Source: Cyrtodaria siliqua
Lineage: Eukaryota > Mollusca > Bivalvia > Adapedonta > Hiatellidae
Assembly: GCA_037043455.1 (NCBI GenBank)
Contig: JAWPHD010000226.1
Span: 248,001 to 312,000, forward strand
Reading direction: 5' to 3'
Length of the DNA: 64,000 nt
The notes under the pieces are model-generated. The model worked only from the letters and a program-made list of their open reading frames with translations. It ran no database searches and was not told the DNA's origin. A program made the translations under genes and the position numbers. Shown in pieces: positions 1 to 10,368 of the stretch. Numbering within the stretch: the stretch's first letter is position 1; the number at the start of each line of letters is the position of its first letter.

Positions 1-512
1 ATGCATTAATTCCTTTAAGCGATGGGGAAGCTTATATTAGTCAGTTTTACAATGTATTACTATATTTTCGACAATATAAACATACATAAAATATGTTTTA
101 CTGAAAAAAAAATCGATAACCTGTTTAAAGTTAAATGTTTTAATTTTACAATATGCAGGTTTTTAAAACGAAATTAAGGTTTTATTTCATACCCCGCGTT
201 AGACGGGTTATGACAGTTAATTTCCGGCCACATAATGATATTAATGTTGAATATAATTATGTTATGTTATAGATATTGCAATATTTCTAAATATATTTAA
301 ACATATTTAACATATTTAACATATTTCGTACACTACGAATATTGTTTCATACGAAAGCTACATTTTTGATGTAATGTTAGTGCTAACACTTAGAACACAG
401 TATAATCAGGCCATTTTCACGTTATTTTCTAAATTACTATTTCACTTCTTCATCTTTCGTCGATTTTTGTGCAAAATATAACCTATTTATCTGTCGAAAT
501 GCCATGAAACAC
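1..512. other. AT-rich DNA, no recognised feature
   Basis: This stretch has no coding signal and no clear repeat. If MED27 continues to the left, it is part of its intron 7. TTTAAACATATTT-type direct repeats at ~295-330 are simple AT sequence. Confidence 0.5.
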
Positions 513-623
513 CGTTCGTTCGTTTGTTCGTTCGTTCGAACGTTCATTCAATCCATCCACCCACCCACCCACCCACCCATCCATCCATCCATCCATCCAT
601 CCATCCATTCATTCATTCATTCA
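513..623. repeat. Compound tetranucleotide microsatellite
   Basis: Runs of (TTCG)n at 513-545, (CCAC)n then (CCAT)n at 551-608, and (ATTC)n to 623 follow each other. The Ser/His/Pro-rich reading frame across it is an artefact of the repeat. Confidence 0.9.
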
Positions 624-730
624 AATTCACAATTTCTCTCCCGAGGGAGATATTTCCCGTATCTCAAGACTGGTTATAGCTTTTCTATTCCCAGTATTTC
701 CTATATAAATCACAGACAAATATGTAACAT

Positions 731-825
731 AGGGAAAGCTCACCCGAGGGGTCAGAATGGCAACCAGGGACGAGGCTCTGCCGAGTTCCTGGTTACAGTT
801 CTGATCTCGAGGGTGAGATTTCCCT
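731..825. repeat. Foldback with 38-bp inverted arms
   Basis: Arm 731-768 (starting AGGGAAAGCTCACCCGAGG) and arm 788-825 are inverted copies with a few mismatches around a 19-base loop GACGAGGCTCTGCCGAGTT. This looks like a short MITE core. Confidence 0.75.
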
Positions 826-859
826 ATCTCACGTGGATAACTCTATCGAATGAAATAAG

Positions 860-1400
860 ATAATATGCACGTATATGAGGGTATTTGGACATTGGGACAT
901 ATAATGTTATGTATAATTGTGGGAATATTGTGTATTAAAAGATATATAGAGTATGTAGATATACTATGTAAATATATAAAGGGTACGGTGACATCATATG
1001 AAGGATATAGAGAGTAAGTAGGCACATTACGAGATCATTTAGAGAGTACAGGGCCATATTATGTAAGGATATAAGGGGTATTCATGGGGTTATATATATA
1101 AGTATATAGAGAGTAAGGGGACATATTTTGTAAGGATATAGAGGGTATGGGACATATATAGCGTATGGGGATATAGTTATTATGTAAGTATAATATCCAC
1201 ATACCCTATATATCCCTATATAATATGTTCCCATACCCTCTATATTATACCGGTACATAAGGATATATAAGGTATGGGAATATGATATGTAAGGATATAT
1301 AGGGTATGGGGATAACATATATTATAATAAGTATATAGAGAATGCGTTGACATATTATATAAGGATATATATGAGATATGGAATGCACAACGTACATACA
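860..1400. repeat. Degenerate AT-rich tandem repeats (GGATATATAGGGTATGGG type)
   Basis: Variants of GTAAGGATATAGAGGGTATGGG occur many times, and from ~1190 to 1245 in inverted sense (CCATACCCTCTATAT). The Tyr/Ile-rich reading frames here come from the repeat. Confidence 0.7.
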
Positions 1401-3125
1401 AAGCTTTCTCACCCACATAACTCAGTAGAGTCAATTCGAGTTTTGACTGTTGTCTCCACGCAGTTGCCTAACACAAGAGAGACGTTGGTCTTATTCTGGT
1501 ATTCAACTTTAAGTTTTCAAACTATTTAATATGACTTAGAGAGGCTCTACCTATATATTTTTGTCCACCAATTGATATAAACTTTACTTAATTATAAAGA
1601 GGACTATGAAAAAGGTAATTGGCAATAATTTCACCCCATGTAATATGCATTTTGCTGGGGAAAAAAGGGTTGAAAGATCGGATTTTTGAAATTGTATTCG
1701 TAATTGCTTTAGACAAGCCGATTGCGGAGATTTTCCGGTCTTATTCGTTTACAATCGGAACTGCCTCGTCGGATTGGCGAAGAGTTCCGATTGATTCGTT
1801 TACTATCGGAACTGCCCCAAATAGTTTGTTTTCGTTAAACTGAATCGCATTGCGCATGTCCGAGAAAATCATAAAAACTCGTAGTTCTCCGGCAGGAATA
1901 AACGGCTGGGCAGCATTTTATTCAAGATATTGTTTTGATCATAATTAATAATTTACAGAACTGGAATACGAACCATGTTTCTTCTTAGAATATTCATAAA
2001 ATAGCTTTGTATACATATAAATGCAGTAATATTGAGTATTTAATATTTTACATTAAAAATCGCGTAGATATGGTAGTGCCTCTTTAAGCTACTTGCGAAA
2101 TATTTTAGTCACATTTATTATTTTGGTAACTGAAAATGTTTATGATAATTATGATATAATCTCGTTAAAGTGACAAGCGTTTGTGGATATTTAACCTGTG
2201 TCATTATTTTGATGGTAATACAATCTCTTGCACCCAGATCTTTTCACAATGGGGCTTTCAAAATGCACTAAAAGATATGCATTATTAACGTCGCTCTGCT
2301 GATTTAAAGCCAGACATATCAAATTAAATGTCTGGTTACGAATTGAATAGTTTTACATTTTCAAAAGATAGTCGGTAAATACAATGTAACGTTATAGACT
2401 ACAGAGGGTATAGGACCATGTGTTAGTGTTTGTTTGTGATTGATTAGTTTTCTTTTCATTAGTGAATACAACTCCCAGTTTTCTGTTATTAAATGTTATA
2501 ATTGTTACAACAATTAATTTGAAACATAATTCGTGTCTCTATTTGTATGTTACGTTACCATTACTATTTAATTAAATTAATACTATGTGTATGTTAAGTG
2601 ACCATTACTATTTAATTAAATTTATAATAATAAGAGCATGTTGTTTTTTTATATCCGTTTGATTTAACTTTAAAAAATAGAACATTTTCTAATATATAAT
2701 ATTGCAATGTTGTCATCACACGTATGTTCCCATATGCATTCTACATTTCGACCAACAGTGTAGCATGAACTAGCAAACTTTTATAAGACACTTACAGTGG
2801 TTTAATATTCGCTTTTACCATATTTTAAAAGGTCTAACTGCCAGATACATATTTTTTATGAACATCTTCCTTTCCGAATATTTAATAACATAAGGTCGTA
2901 AGTGCAATTGCTCGGATTACAAAGTCAAAATTAAATTTTTTGAAATAACAAATACTTTGTTTTATGAGAAAGCAAACTACAGCTTATGTCATATGAGATT
3001 GTTCAGAGAATTCACACAGTTGTTACTGTCAGTCCGTTTTTTTCACTTTCCCGAAAACTATGATTTTTCACTTACGATGTTATAATTCTAGACCATCGAT
3101 ATACAGAGATAATTTAAATGCTGGG
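1401..3125. other. Non-coding DNA, no recognised gene
   Basis: I see no exon or full element. Small internal duplications occur: TTCGTTTACAATCGGAACTGCC twice at ~1743-1820 with changes, and ACCATTACTATTTAATTAAA twice at ~2558-2622. Confidence 0.5.
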
Positions 3126-3236
3126 ATCGATTATAGGGAAATCCTTCAAGAGTGGTTCTTTTCACGAACGAGCGTATGCGAGTGAGTGAAAAAACAACAC
3201 GTCTACCATCGAGTAAAGGATTACCCAATAATCGAT
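3126..3236. repeat. Short inverted-repeat element
   Basis: ATCGATTATAGGGAAATCCTT at 3126-3146 is matched by its near-complement at 3216-3236, with 69 bases between. It is MITE-like; no target duplication was defined. Confidence 0.55.
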
Positions 3237-3539
3237 TCGGGCAGTTAACTAATCTATTTATTACATTTTAAGTCAGTTTATTGACGCCATCACTCAATGT
3301 CGCAACGTTAGTTATTACGTCGCAGTGTTAGTTATTATTGTGTTCTGAGTTAGTTATTAATTTATTCTTGTTATTAACATATTCTTGCATCCATCCACCG
3401 TGTAATACGCGGACCCCCGTGAGGTTACCGGGGTACAACCACTGCAAACACACCATCACATGCAGAGGTAGGACCCTACCCCCCATTCATATTATTTTCT
3501 TCATTTTTTACCATGCTCATTCAAGATCATGACACCGCG

Positions 3540-3733
3540 TACGCAAACGTGGAAACGTGGCTCCATCATAAATGCCAGCAACTCTGCAGTTCTGCAGGTA
3601 AGAAGGTTCTAGGCCCATTCTACATATTTTATCTTGATGTAAGTGGAGGATGAGCCTGGCATTTTCATTCCTGTTAGGCGTCATATAACCTTTCATGTGT
3701 TGGTGCGCCTTAAAACCCAATTCAATTCAAAGT
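3540..3733 (+). mobile_element. SINE-B copy (5' truncated)
   Basis: It matches the full SINE-B at 61442-61843: CTCTGCAGTTCTGCAG, GGTTCTAGGCCCATT, GAGCCTGGCAT, and the tail TGGTGCGCCTTAAAACCCAA followed by TTCAATTCAA. The 5' half is missing or diverged. Confidence 0.75.
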
Positions 3734-4333
3734 AAAACGCGGAAAGCCTTATCCCGAATGCAAAAAAATACTTTCTATCCGGAATGTAAAACGTGGATAT
3801 CCTAATCGGTATGTAAGAACACCCACGGTTGTCGGTTTAAAATAAACACACACATTTAAGTATTTGTATGCTCTTTTGTCAAACGCATTTAGCAAACTAA
3901 ATCACAGTATGTTAGTGATTTTAACTATACATATGCATGATTCAAAATAAAATTGTTTTAGCTTTACCTACTGACGTATGCATCATATTTTCTAGATTAA
4001 CTAGCTATTTTACTTTAGAATTTCTTATACTAATAAACTGCTGATATGCTGACTATTTGAATGAAGCAAACAAAAATCAAAGTGTATACTCGCAAATATG
4101 ATTAATGAAAATATTCCTACTTTGTTCCATTTCCTACTTTGCGCACTGACGATAACGAACATATTCTTACTTTGTCCCAATTTCTACTTTGCGCACAGAC
4201 TATTCCGGAATTGAACCGCGCATTTTGAGAATTCCGATAATACCGCGCATTTTAAGAATTCTTACTTTGCGCAGAGCAATTCCGGAATTGTCCATATTCT
4301 TATTTTGCGCATAACATATATAAACCTTAGAAC
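3734..4333. other. Non-coding DNA with TACTTTGCGCA repeats
   Basis: From ~4115 to 4320 the motif TACTTTGCGCA or a close variant occurs about four times, interleaved with two ATTCCGGAATTG palindromes. No gene is seen. Confidence 0.5.
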
Positions 4334-4361
4334 TACACACACACACACACACACACACACA
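4334..4361. repeat. (AC)n microsatellite
   Basis: About 14 uninterrupted AC dinucleotides. Confidence 0.95.
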
Positions 4362-4369
4362 GCAATCCT

Positions 4370-4950
4370 TCATAAATTATGGAGCAAATTTTTTAAAAAC
4401 TGTTTAAGTTTATGAAAAGGGGCATAACTCTGCATTGGATAACTGATAAGGAGAACTGTATAAAGTTTCATGACTAGAGGCCAATATTTTGCTAAGTTAC
4501 AAGCTAGGTTAGGTTGCAGGTTTAAATTTTATGAAAAGGGCCATCACTCTGCCTAAATGGAAGTCTGAGTTACTGGACATGTCGACGGCATTGGATAATT
4601 GGTAAAGAAGAACTGCATTAAGTTTTATGACCATAGGTCAATATTCTGCAATGTTATGAGCCAGCTTAAGTTGCAGGTTAAAGTTTTATGAAAAGGGGCA
4701 TAACAAAATAAAAGTCAAGAGTAATTGGACATGACTAACGGCATTTCTTTAGGTAAGATGAAGATGTATGTGAGATTTCATGAATATCTGGTCAAACACT
4801 TTTCAAGTTATTGTCAGTTTAATATGGGCTTGGTTAGGCTGCAGGTTAAAGTTTTATGAAAAGGGGTATAACTCTGCCAAAATGAAAATCATTGTTATTG
4901 GTCATGGGTAACAACATTCCTTGGGGTAAGATGAATATGTGTGTGAAGTT
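4370..4950. repeat. Diverged ~180-bp tandem repeats, Helitron-core type
   Basis: The motif TTTTATGAAAAGGGGCATAACTCTGC recurs at about 4410, 4530, 4685 and 4855, with GGTTGCAGGTT and GTTTCATGA blocks between. Similar blocks form the cores of the Helitron-like elements elsewhere in this window. Neither end is recognised. Confidence 0.6.
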
Positions 4951-4952
4951 CA

Positions 4953-5040
4953 TGAATTGAACTGAATTGGGTTTTACGGCGCACCAATACATGAAAGGAT
5001 ATATGGCGCCTAACAGGAATGAACCTTCTAACCTGCAGAA
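4953..5040 (-). mobile_element. SINE-B 3' fragment
   Basis: The complement reads ...GCGCCATATATCC...CGCCGTAAAACCCAATTCA, the 3' part and tail of SINE-B, followed by the CTGCAG block. Truncated. Confidence 0.65.
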
Positions 5041-5401
5041 TCAAGAATGCTATACTAAAACGTTCTGAAGTAAACTGTGTAGTTCTTGTTGTTAATAAGA
5101 AAGTATGCACATATGACACAAAGATTTGCGACTATTAAATAGAGCACAATCTGTTGTAAATCAAGTCTGTACCAGAGTGAAACAACACCTTTAAATAATG
5201 CCTTAATCAATTCAAAAATGAAGTTCCTAAATATTTCTGCACGGGAAACAAAAGAGCACATATACTTCATATGCATTTACAATTTGTACTTCCTTGAACC
5301 ATCCATTATTGCAAAAAATATAGTTGAATCTCCTCTTTGTAAATATGAAAGTATTAAAAAAACTCACCATTTTATTTTCAACTGTCTAGTTAAAAATAAT
5401 A

Positions 5402-5584
5402 CAGGGGCGTTCCTGGGGCTAATTTAGCTATACGCACCATCAAGTTTTGGATTCACAAATGTGCCTAACCCCACTATACCTTCACTTTTTATTGCATTTT
5501 TCGCATTTTTAGCTTCTTTTTTTTTTTGCTTCTTTAATAGCCTGTACGCATGTGCGTACGTGCGTATGCCCAGGTACGCCCCTG
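5402..5584. mobile_element. 183-bp hAT-like MITE, 5-bp target duplication
   Basis: The ends are CAGGGGCGTTCCTGGG and, inverted, CAGGGGCGTACCTGGG: 16 bp with one mismatch. TAATA flanks it at 5397-5401 and 5585-5589. There is no coding capacity. CAGGG ends suggest the hAT superfamily, whose usual target duplication is 8 bp; a 5-bp duplication fits only a minor subgroup. Confidence 0.75.
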
Positions 5585-5637
5585 TAATATTTAAGTGCCA
5601 TATCATTGCAGTAACCTAATCCATTACGTTCTGTTTC

Positions 5638-6178
5638 CTTAAAAAAAGCTACAGTGACACAGTTAACCCTATTATTGAGAGTTCTGAAAACTTGGGAAAA
5701 AGGTGAAAATATTATCAAAATCGGATGATAAACAAAAAAGATATGACCATTTGAAGGTACTTCTAAAATGGATATGGGAGCCGCAATTTTCCAAATATGA
5801 CGTCATAGTTTCAAATTACCCTATATGGAATATTAATAAATACCATTTAAAGCCAAGCAAATCTCTGCAAATGAATGCAAAATCCTATACTAAAGCATTA
5901 TTGTCATTAAGTATACATATTTTCATACGGTTATTGTCATTTTCCCTCCTATAAATCAGTAAATTTTCATATTTAATAAGTATTCCATATGTGGTCATTT
6001 AGAACTGTGATGTCATAGCTCTCAAAATGGCAGCTTCCATACCCGTTTCAACAAATGATCATATCTTCTTTGTTTATTATCCGATTCTCGGTAATTTTTT
6101 TACCCTTTAAGTTATTCAAATTGTTCAAAACTCTCACCAATAAAGATGGTTTGGCTGTGTCGCTAAATTCCCTTTAAG
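5638..6178. mobile_element. Long-inverted-repeat (foldback) element, ~540 bp
   Basis: The left ~190 bases (CTACAGTGACACAG, GAGAGTTCTGAA, ATCGGATGATAAACAAA, AGATATGACCATTTG, TATGACGTCATAGTTT) reappear in inverted order on the right (6178 down to ~5990) with moderate divergence. Borders are approximate. Confidence 0.65.
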
Positions 6179-7361
6179 TACAGTACTATTTTGGTCGACT
6201 TCAGACTTTCCTTTGTTGTGCATTTGAATATTGTTGAATTGTTCTAGAAATTTATATTGTCTAGTAATTGTTTTACTATTATATAAGGAGCTGAAGGCAA
6301 GTCAAACTAGACCTGTTCCATTGGTATGCTAAGTACACACCTAATTGTAAATCAAACAATATCGTGTTGCTATAATATATTTATTTTTGCGGCGGGGAGC
6401 AAACTCCTCGCTGCAATGTTAACAGAATGGTATACCAAAAATTGAAGGCTGGCCAGAAATAGCACAAGTGGCAGCGAACAGCATTTAAATTATATGCCTC
6501 CGCAAAGATAAATAGTGCCTCCGGGTTTGCATGAACTGAATGTAATGAAGAACTGACTTAAACTAAGACAAGCTATGTATGTAACAGGAAAACAATAATA
6601 TTCCAAATGACAATATATCAATTGTGTCTACAGAATTTGCCTTGTTTAACCTAACAAAATAGTTGATCATATTGGGGGAAAAACGTTCTGGTTACGGCAT
6701 TGTTTTATTTGATTTTACTTCAGATAGAACGTGAAAACAACATGCTTATTGCTTTATTATGTATAATTGTATATAGCAACAACTATATTGAAAGTTGTTA
6801 AGTGATTCACGATCTCAGTGAATTATTATTAATGATAAGATGAAATGAATAAACATGTTTAGACACCACTGGATTGTTATTGTGTTGTAATAGCATATAT
6901 AAAATCTTGTTATCGTTATATCTCCTGTATTTAAGATCGGATCCATCAAAACTTTCATAGATTGTAGAGTTCAGGGTCCAGTCGTGCAAGAACTGAAAGG
7001 TAGAGGGGCATTCCGGATCTGAACGCTATAACAATTGACAAGATGCAGAAATTGCAAGAACAACTCGCACTGCTATTTTTTCCCCATTTCTATTCTTTTT
7101 TCCTGCACTTTGTTATTCATTGCACGTTCATCTTATTCAGATTTTGTTCAATACACAAACCCCGCCGCATTCAGCACTTTCAGTGCTTTGACTACTTTTT
7201 GTCACTTCATGCATTAGTTGTATCAATTGGTATACAAATTAAATAAAACTTATAATAAATGCAGCACATCCGATTTTCCTTCTATATTTTAGCGTATTAT
7301 TGGCTGATAAAATGTATTTTGTTTTGATCACTTTTGTTGATTTGAAGATAAAACAATTAAT
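6179..7361. other. Non-coding DNA, no recognised gene
   Basis: No exon is recognised. A short hairpin GGCGGGGAGC...ACTCCTCGCTGC lies at ~6391-6416. Short open frames near 6807-6989 and 7035-7246 have no family features. Confidence 0.5.
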
Positions 7362-7416
7362 CATACAATGGTTTTGTAGTGTACTTTTGCCGTTATTTGG
7401 CGGGTTAGTTGCTTTG
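7362..7416 (-). repeat. Fragment of dispersed repeat D
   Basis: TTGTAGTGTACTTTTGCCGT followed by TATTTGGCGGGTTAGTTGCTTT matches the end of the minus-strand repeat D copies near 14.7 and 60.2 kb. Confidence 0.55.
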
Positions 7417-7510
7417 AAGTTTTGATTTAACCATTATCATTACAATTTTCAATTCTTTGGTAAGAACTCCGTAAGAGTTCATCTTTCATTCTGATATTTT
7501 TGATTCTCAG

Positions 7511-7603
7511 GTACAAATATTGTATAGTTGTATGGTACAAATATTGTATAGTTAGTTGTATGGTACAAATATTGTATAGTTGTATGGTACAAATATTGTA
7601 TAG
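7511..7603. repeat. 24-bp tandem repeat, four copies
   Basis: GTACAAATATTGTATAGTTG plus TATG repeats at 7511, 7535, 7563 and 7587; one copy carries an extra TAGT. Confidence 0.9.
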
Positions 7604-8370
7604 TAGTATTTGAAAATAAATTAGAACTATCACTGAAGGCACAGACATATTAATATACAGATAGGAAACTTCCTATCTAAACCAATGAAATTACCAAAAT
7701 ATCACGTGGCACCTTAACTTTTCCTTCTATCTCCTCTCTCATTTATTCATTGATTTTGATGAGAATGCATTCAAAAGATTCATAATGAATATCAGAACGG
7801 GATTATAATAATTCTGTTTTATTTTCAACGTAAGAAATTGTATAAAAAGCTGTTTAAAGATAAAAATCTCATCATTTTTGTATTTTCCCGTAAAAATCAA
7901 GGTTTGACAAGTAAACATTTCCAATGAACTCCTTTTCTGTTTAAAATGGTAGAGTAAAGACAATGCTATCATTAGAAGTAGAATTAAATTTGTGATGGAT
8001 TTTGGCATAAATGAATCTTGTATCTGTAAAACTCTTTAAGATACAAGTGTTTAAAGTTAGGCAACATTATGTGAAATTTTCCCACTGTCCCATGTGAAAT
8101 TCAGATAAATTTCACAGTATCCAATCTGTTATTAGGTCTGTGCTGAAGGTCATGAATACCCCAGCTTTTTTGCTATATCCAATGTGGATGGGCAAAATCA
8201 AGAATACTAAAATATCTGTTAATTGTTTAATGTGAAAAAAAATCTAATTCAAACAAAGGTCGATAATTCTGTACAAAAATATTGCAGAATAAAAAAAAAA
8301 CATTAATACAGAGACACGTCATATCATCACATGTGAACTGTATGTCAAGTGTAATAACAATACATTAAAA
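7604..8370. other. Non-coding DNA, no recognised gene
   Basis: AT-rich sequence without exon signals or a defined repeat. A weak Helitron-core-like stretch (AAAAGGGCCATAATTCTGTAAT) follows at ~8420-8560. Confidence 0.45.
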
Positions 8371-8627
8371 CTTTAAGTGAAAGCCACATGAAGTTCATCA
8401 TAGAGTGAAACATTCTAAGTACAAAAAGGGCCATAATTCTGTAATAAATTAGGCAATCAATGATGGTTGGTAAGGAGGGACATAAGGTCATCAGATGTTA
8501 TGAGTATATGAAGTTTGGGTACAACCCATTCAGAAGTGTTTGAGATATTCAAGTATTAAAAATGTGCTACGGGACGTGACGTTACGGTCAACGCGATTCC
8601 TATATAGCCCCCACTTCACTTTGTGAA

Positions 8628-8944
8628 GAGGGCTGGCGTGGCGCGGTCGGTAGCGCGGCGGATTTTGTAACCGGAGGCCCCGGGTTCAATCCTCCGTGGT
8701 GCCACTGAGTTCCGTCGGTGTGTTCTTGGGCAAGACACTTTCCCTTAGCCTCGTCCGTCGGATGGTGACGTAAACCGGGCGGTCCCGTGTATCGGTCTAT
8801 CCTCCGAGCACGTTAAAGAACCATAGGAATCTATTCGATAATAAGAGTAGGGCAGGTTCCCGGATTCCTATGTATCCTTCCCCTCTCTCTGGGGCGGCTC
8901 TAAATAACCTATACTGTGTTGATGAGCCGTTAAACAACATTCAA
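8628..8944 (+). mobile_element. Full-length tRNA-derived SINE (family E), 13-bp target duplication
   Basis: The 5' ~75 bases fold as a tRNA: box A-like GGCGCGGTCGGTAGCG and box B GGGTTCAATCC. The body holds CTTGGGCAAGACACTTTCCC and CACGTTAAAGAACC, as in conserved-domain SINEs of invertebrates. The tail is CGTTAAACAACATTCAATTC. TTCACTTTGTGAA flanks it at 8615-8627 and 8945-8957, proof of retroposition. Confidence 0.88.
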
Positions 8945-8957
8945 TTCACTTTGTGAA

Positions 8958-9501
8958 AGCGTGGTATAAATAAGTAAGCCATGTGACATTAAACTTTCAA
9001 AAACAGGACGTCATTTAGTTCTACTTTAATGTGTTTGTCAGTAAAAATGTCAAAAACAATGAAAATGCATAGGGGCTAATCCATTCAAACATACATGGGA
9101 CCGCAGGAAGGCAATCTTGAAATTGAACACCCACCCATAGATTCAAAATTGAAGTTAAAGAACAAAATTTCAGAAAATAGGGTTCACTCGTAGATGTTTA
9201 TTAAATCGCCTTTCTGGCATCCCAGGTATGTTTTAATGGAATAGCCCTAAACAGAATGGGTTACCTTGTACTGAAATTAATCGTCGTTAAATAACGTCGC
9301 CATTAAAACAAAATGTACTACAACAAAACGAATATACAATGTTGCAAAAGTCAAAAATTCAATAGTTAACCATGTATTATGGTACAAGCTTTACATGTAG
9401 CAAAACATAATGACACAAAGTTAAGTTTTATGAGAGCCTTCAGAAACATCTTCAACAATGTAAACATTTGGTCTAGAATAAGTTCTTGTTTCTTATCACT
9501 T
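8958..9501. other. Non-coding DNA, no recognised gene
   Basis: No coding exon or defined element found. Confidence 0.45.
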
Positions 9502-9680
9502 CGGAGCTGCGGTGACCGAGTGGTTAGCATACTTGACTCTCGTCCCAGAAGTCATGGGTTCGATTCCCAGTGGAGTCACGACCAGGTTTGTCAAATGCAC
9601 TCCCGCATTATCTTACTCGGGCAAGGTACTGTGAAAGTATGCCATCCTTCGGAGGGGATGTAAAACTGTCGATAAATGAC
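9502..9680 (+). mobile_element. tRNA-derived SINE, diverged
   Basis: A Ser/Leu-type tRNA head reads GGTGACCGAGTGGTTAGCAT, then box B GGGTTCGATTCCC. The body CGGGCAAGGTACTGTGAAAG and GGATGTAAAACTG resembles family E. No long variable arm or CCA supports a real tRNA gene. Confidence 0.7.
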
Positions 9681-9764
9681 TGACAACTGGCGTCATGTAA
9701 ATTATTGGTGAGGTGTAATCGTTCTTAACTCGAGTTACTTTAGTTCTACATATACGGGCTTCAC

Positions 9765-10340
9765 ACCAACATCATGCATCATGGTAGGGCACAGTCATTC
9801 ATAAAGCGAGACACGTTGGTGCTTGTTATGCTTGATATACCCTGCACACGTCATGGTAAGGTTCAGTCATGCGTAAATCATGCCAAGTTGGTGGCAACCA
9901 CTGAGATAATGTTTGCCACATTTAGGTTCCATAGTGGAGTATTAATGCTAAATGTGAACCACCCTCATCACTGTCTACACCGACATCAATCATAAGGTTT
10001 AATCATCCGAGAATCACGCCAAGCTGGTGCTTGATAACCCCACCCTTGTCACTGTCTGCACGCATCATGATAAGGTTCCATCGTCTGCAAATTGTGGAGC
10101 ATTAGTGCTAAATCTAAACCACCTTCATCACTGTCTACACATATCATTCATGGCATGGTTTAATCATCCGAGAAAGAATCGAGCCACGTTGGCACTAGAT
10201 ATACCTCCACCTCGTCACTGTCTGCACACATCATGGTAAGGTTCAGTTGTGCGTAAATCGCGCCACGTTGGTGGCAGACCACTGAGATAATGTTTGCCAC
10301 ACTTCTGACATGGTGCCGAGAACAGAGTCTTGTAGCGTTG
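9765..10340. repeat. Degenerate ~80-bp tandem repeats
   Basis: Blocks such as CATCACTGTCTACAC, CATCATGGTAAGGTTCAGTC and GCCACGTTGGTGGCA recur about seven times in shifting combinations. The two ends (~9895-9935 and 10260-10310) are nearly identical. Confidence 0.7.
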
Positions 10341-10368
10341 AAACCAGTGCTAAACAACAAATAGAAAA

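Noticed and set aside
504..863. 119-residue Ser/His/Pro-rich protein
   Set aside because: Produced by the compound microsatellite at 513-623 and the foldback at 731-825.
8631..8703. Functional tRNA gene
   Set aside because: It is the head of a SINE with a long body and a target-site duplication. The same holds for the tRNA-like heads at 9.5, 20.7, 40.2, 55.7 and 63.4 kb.
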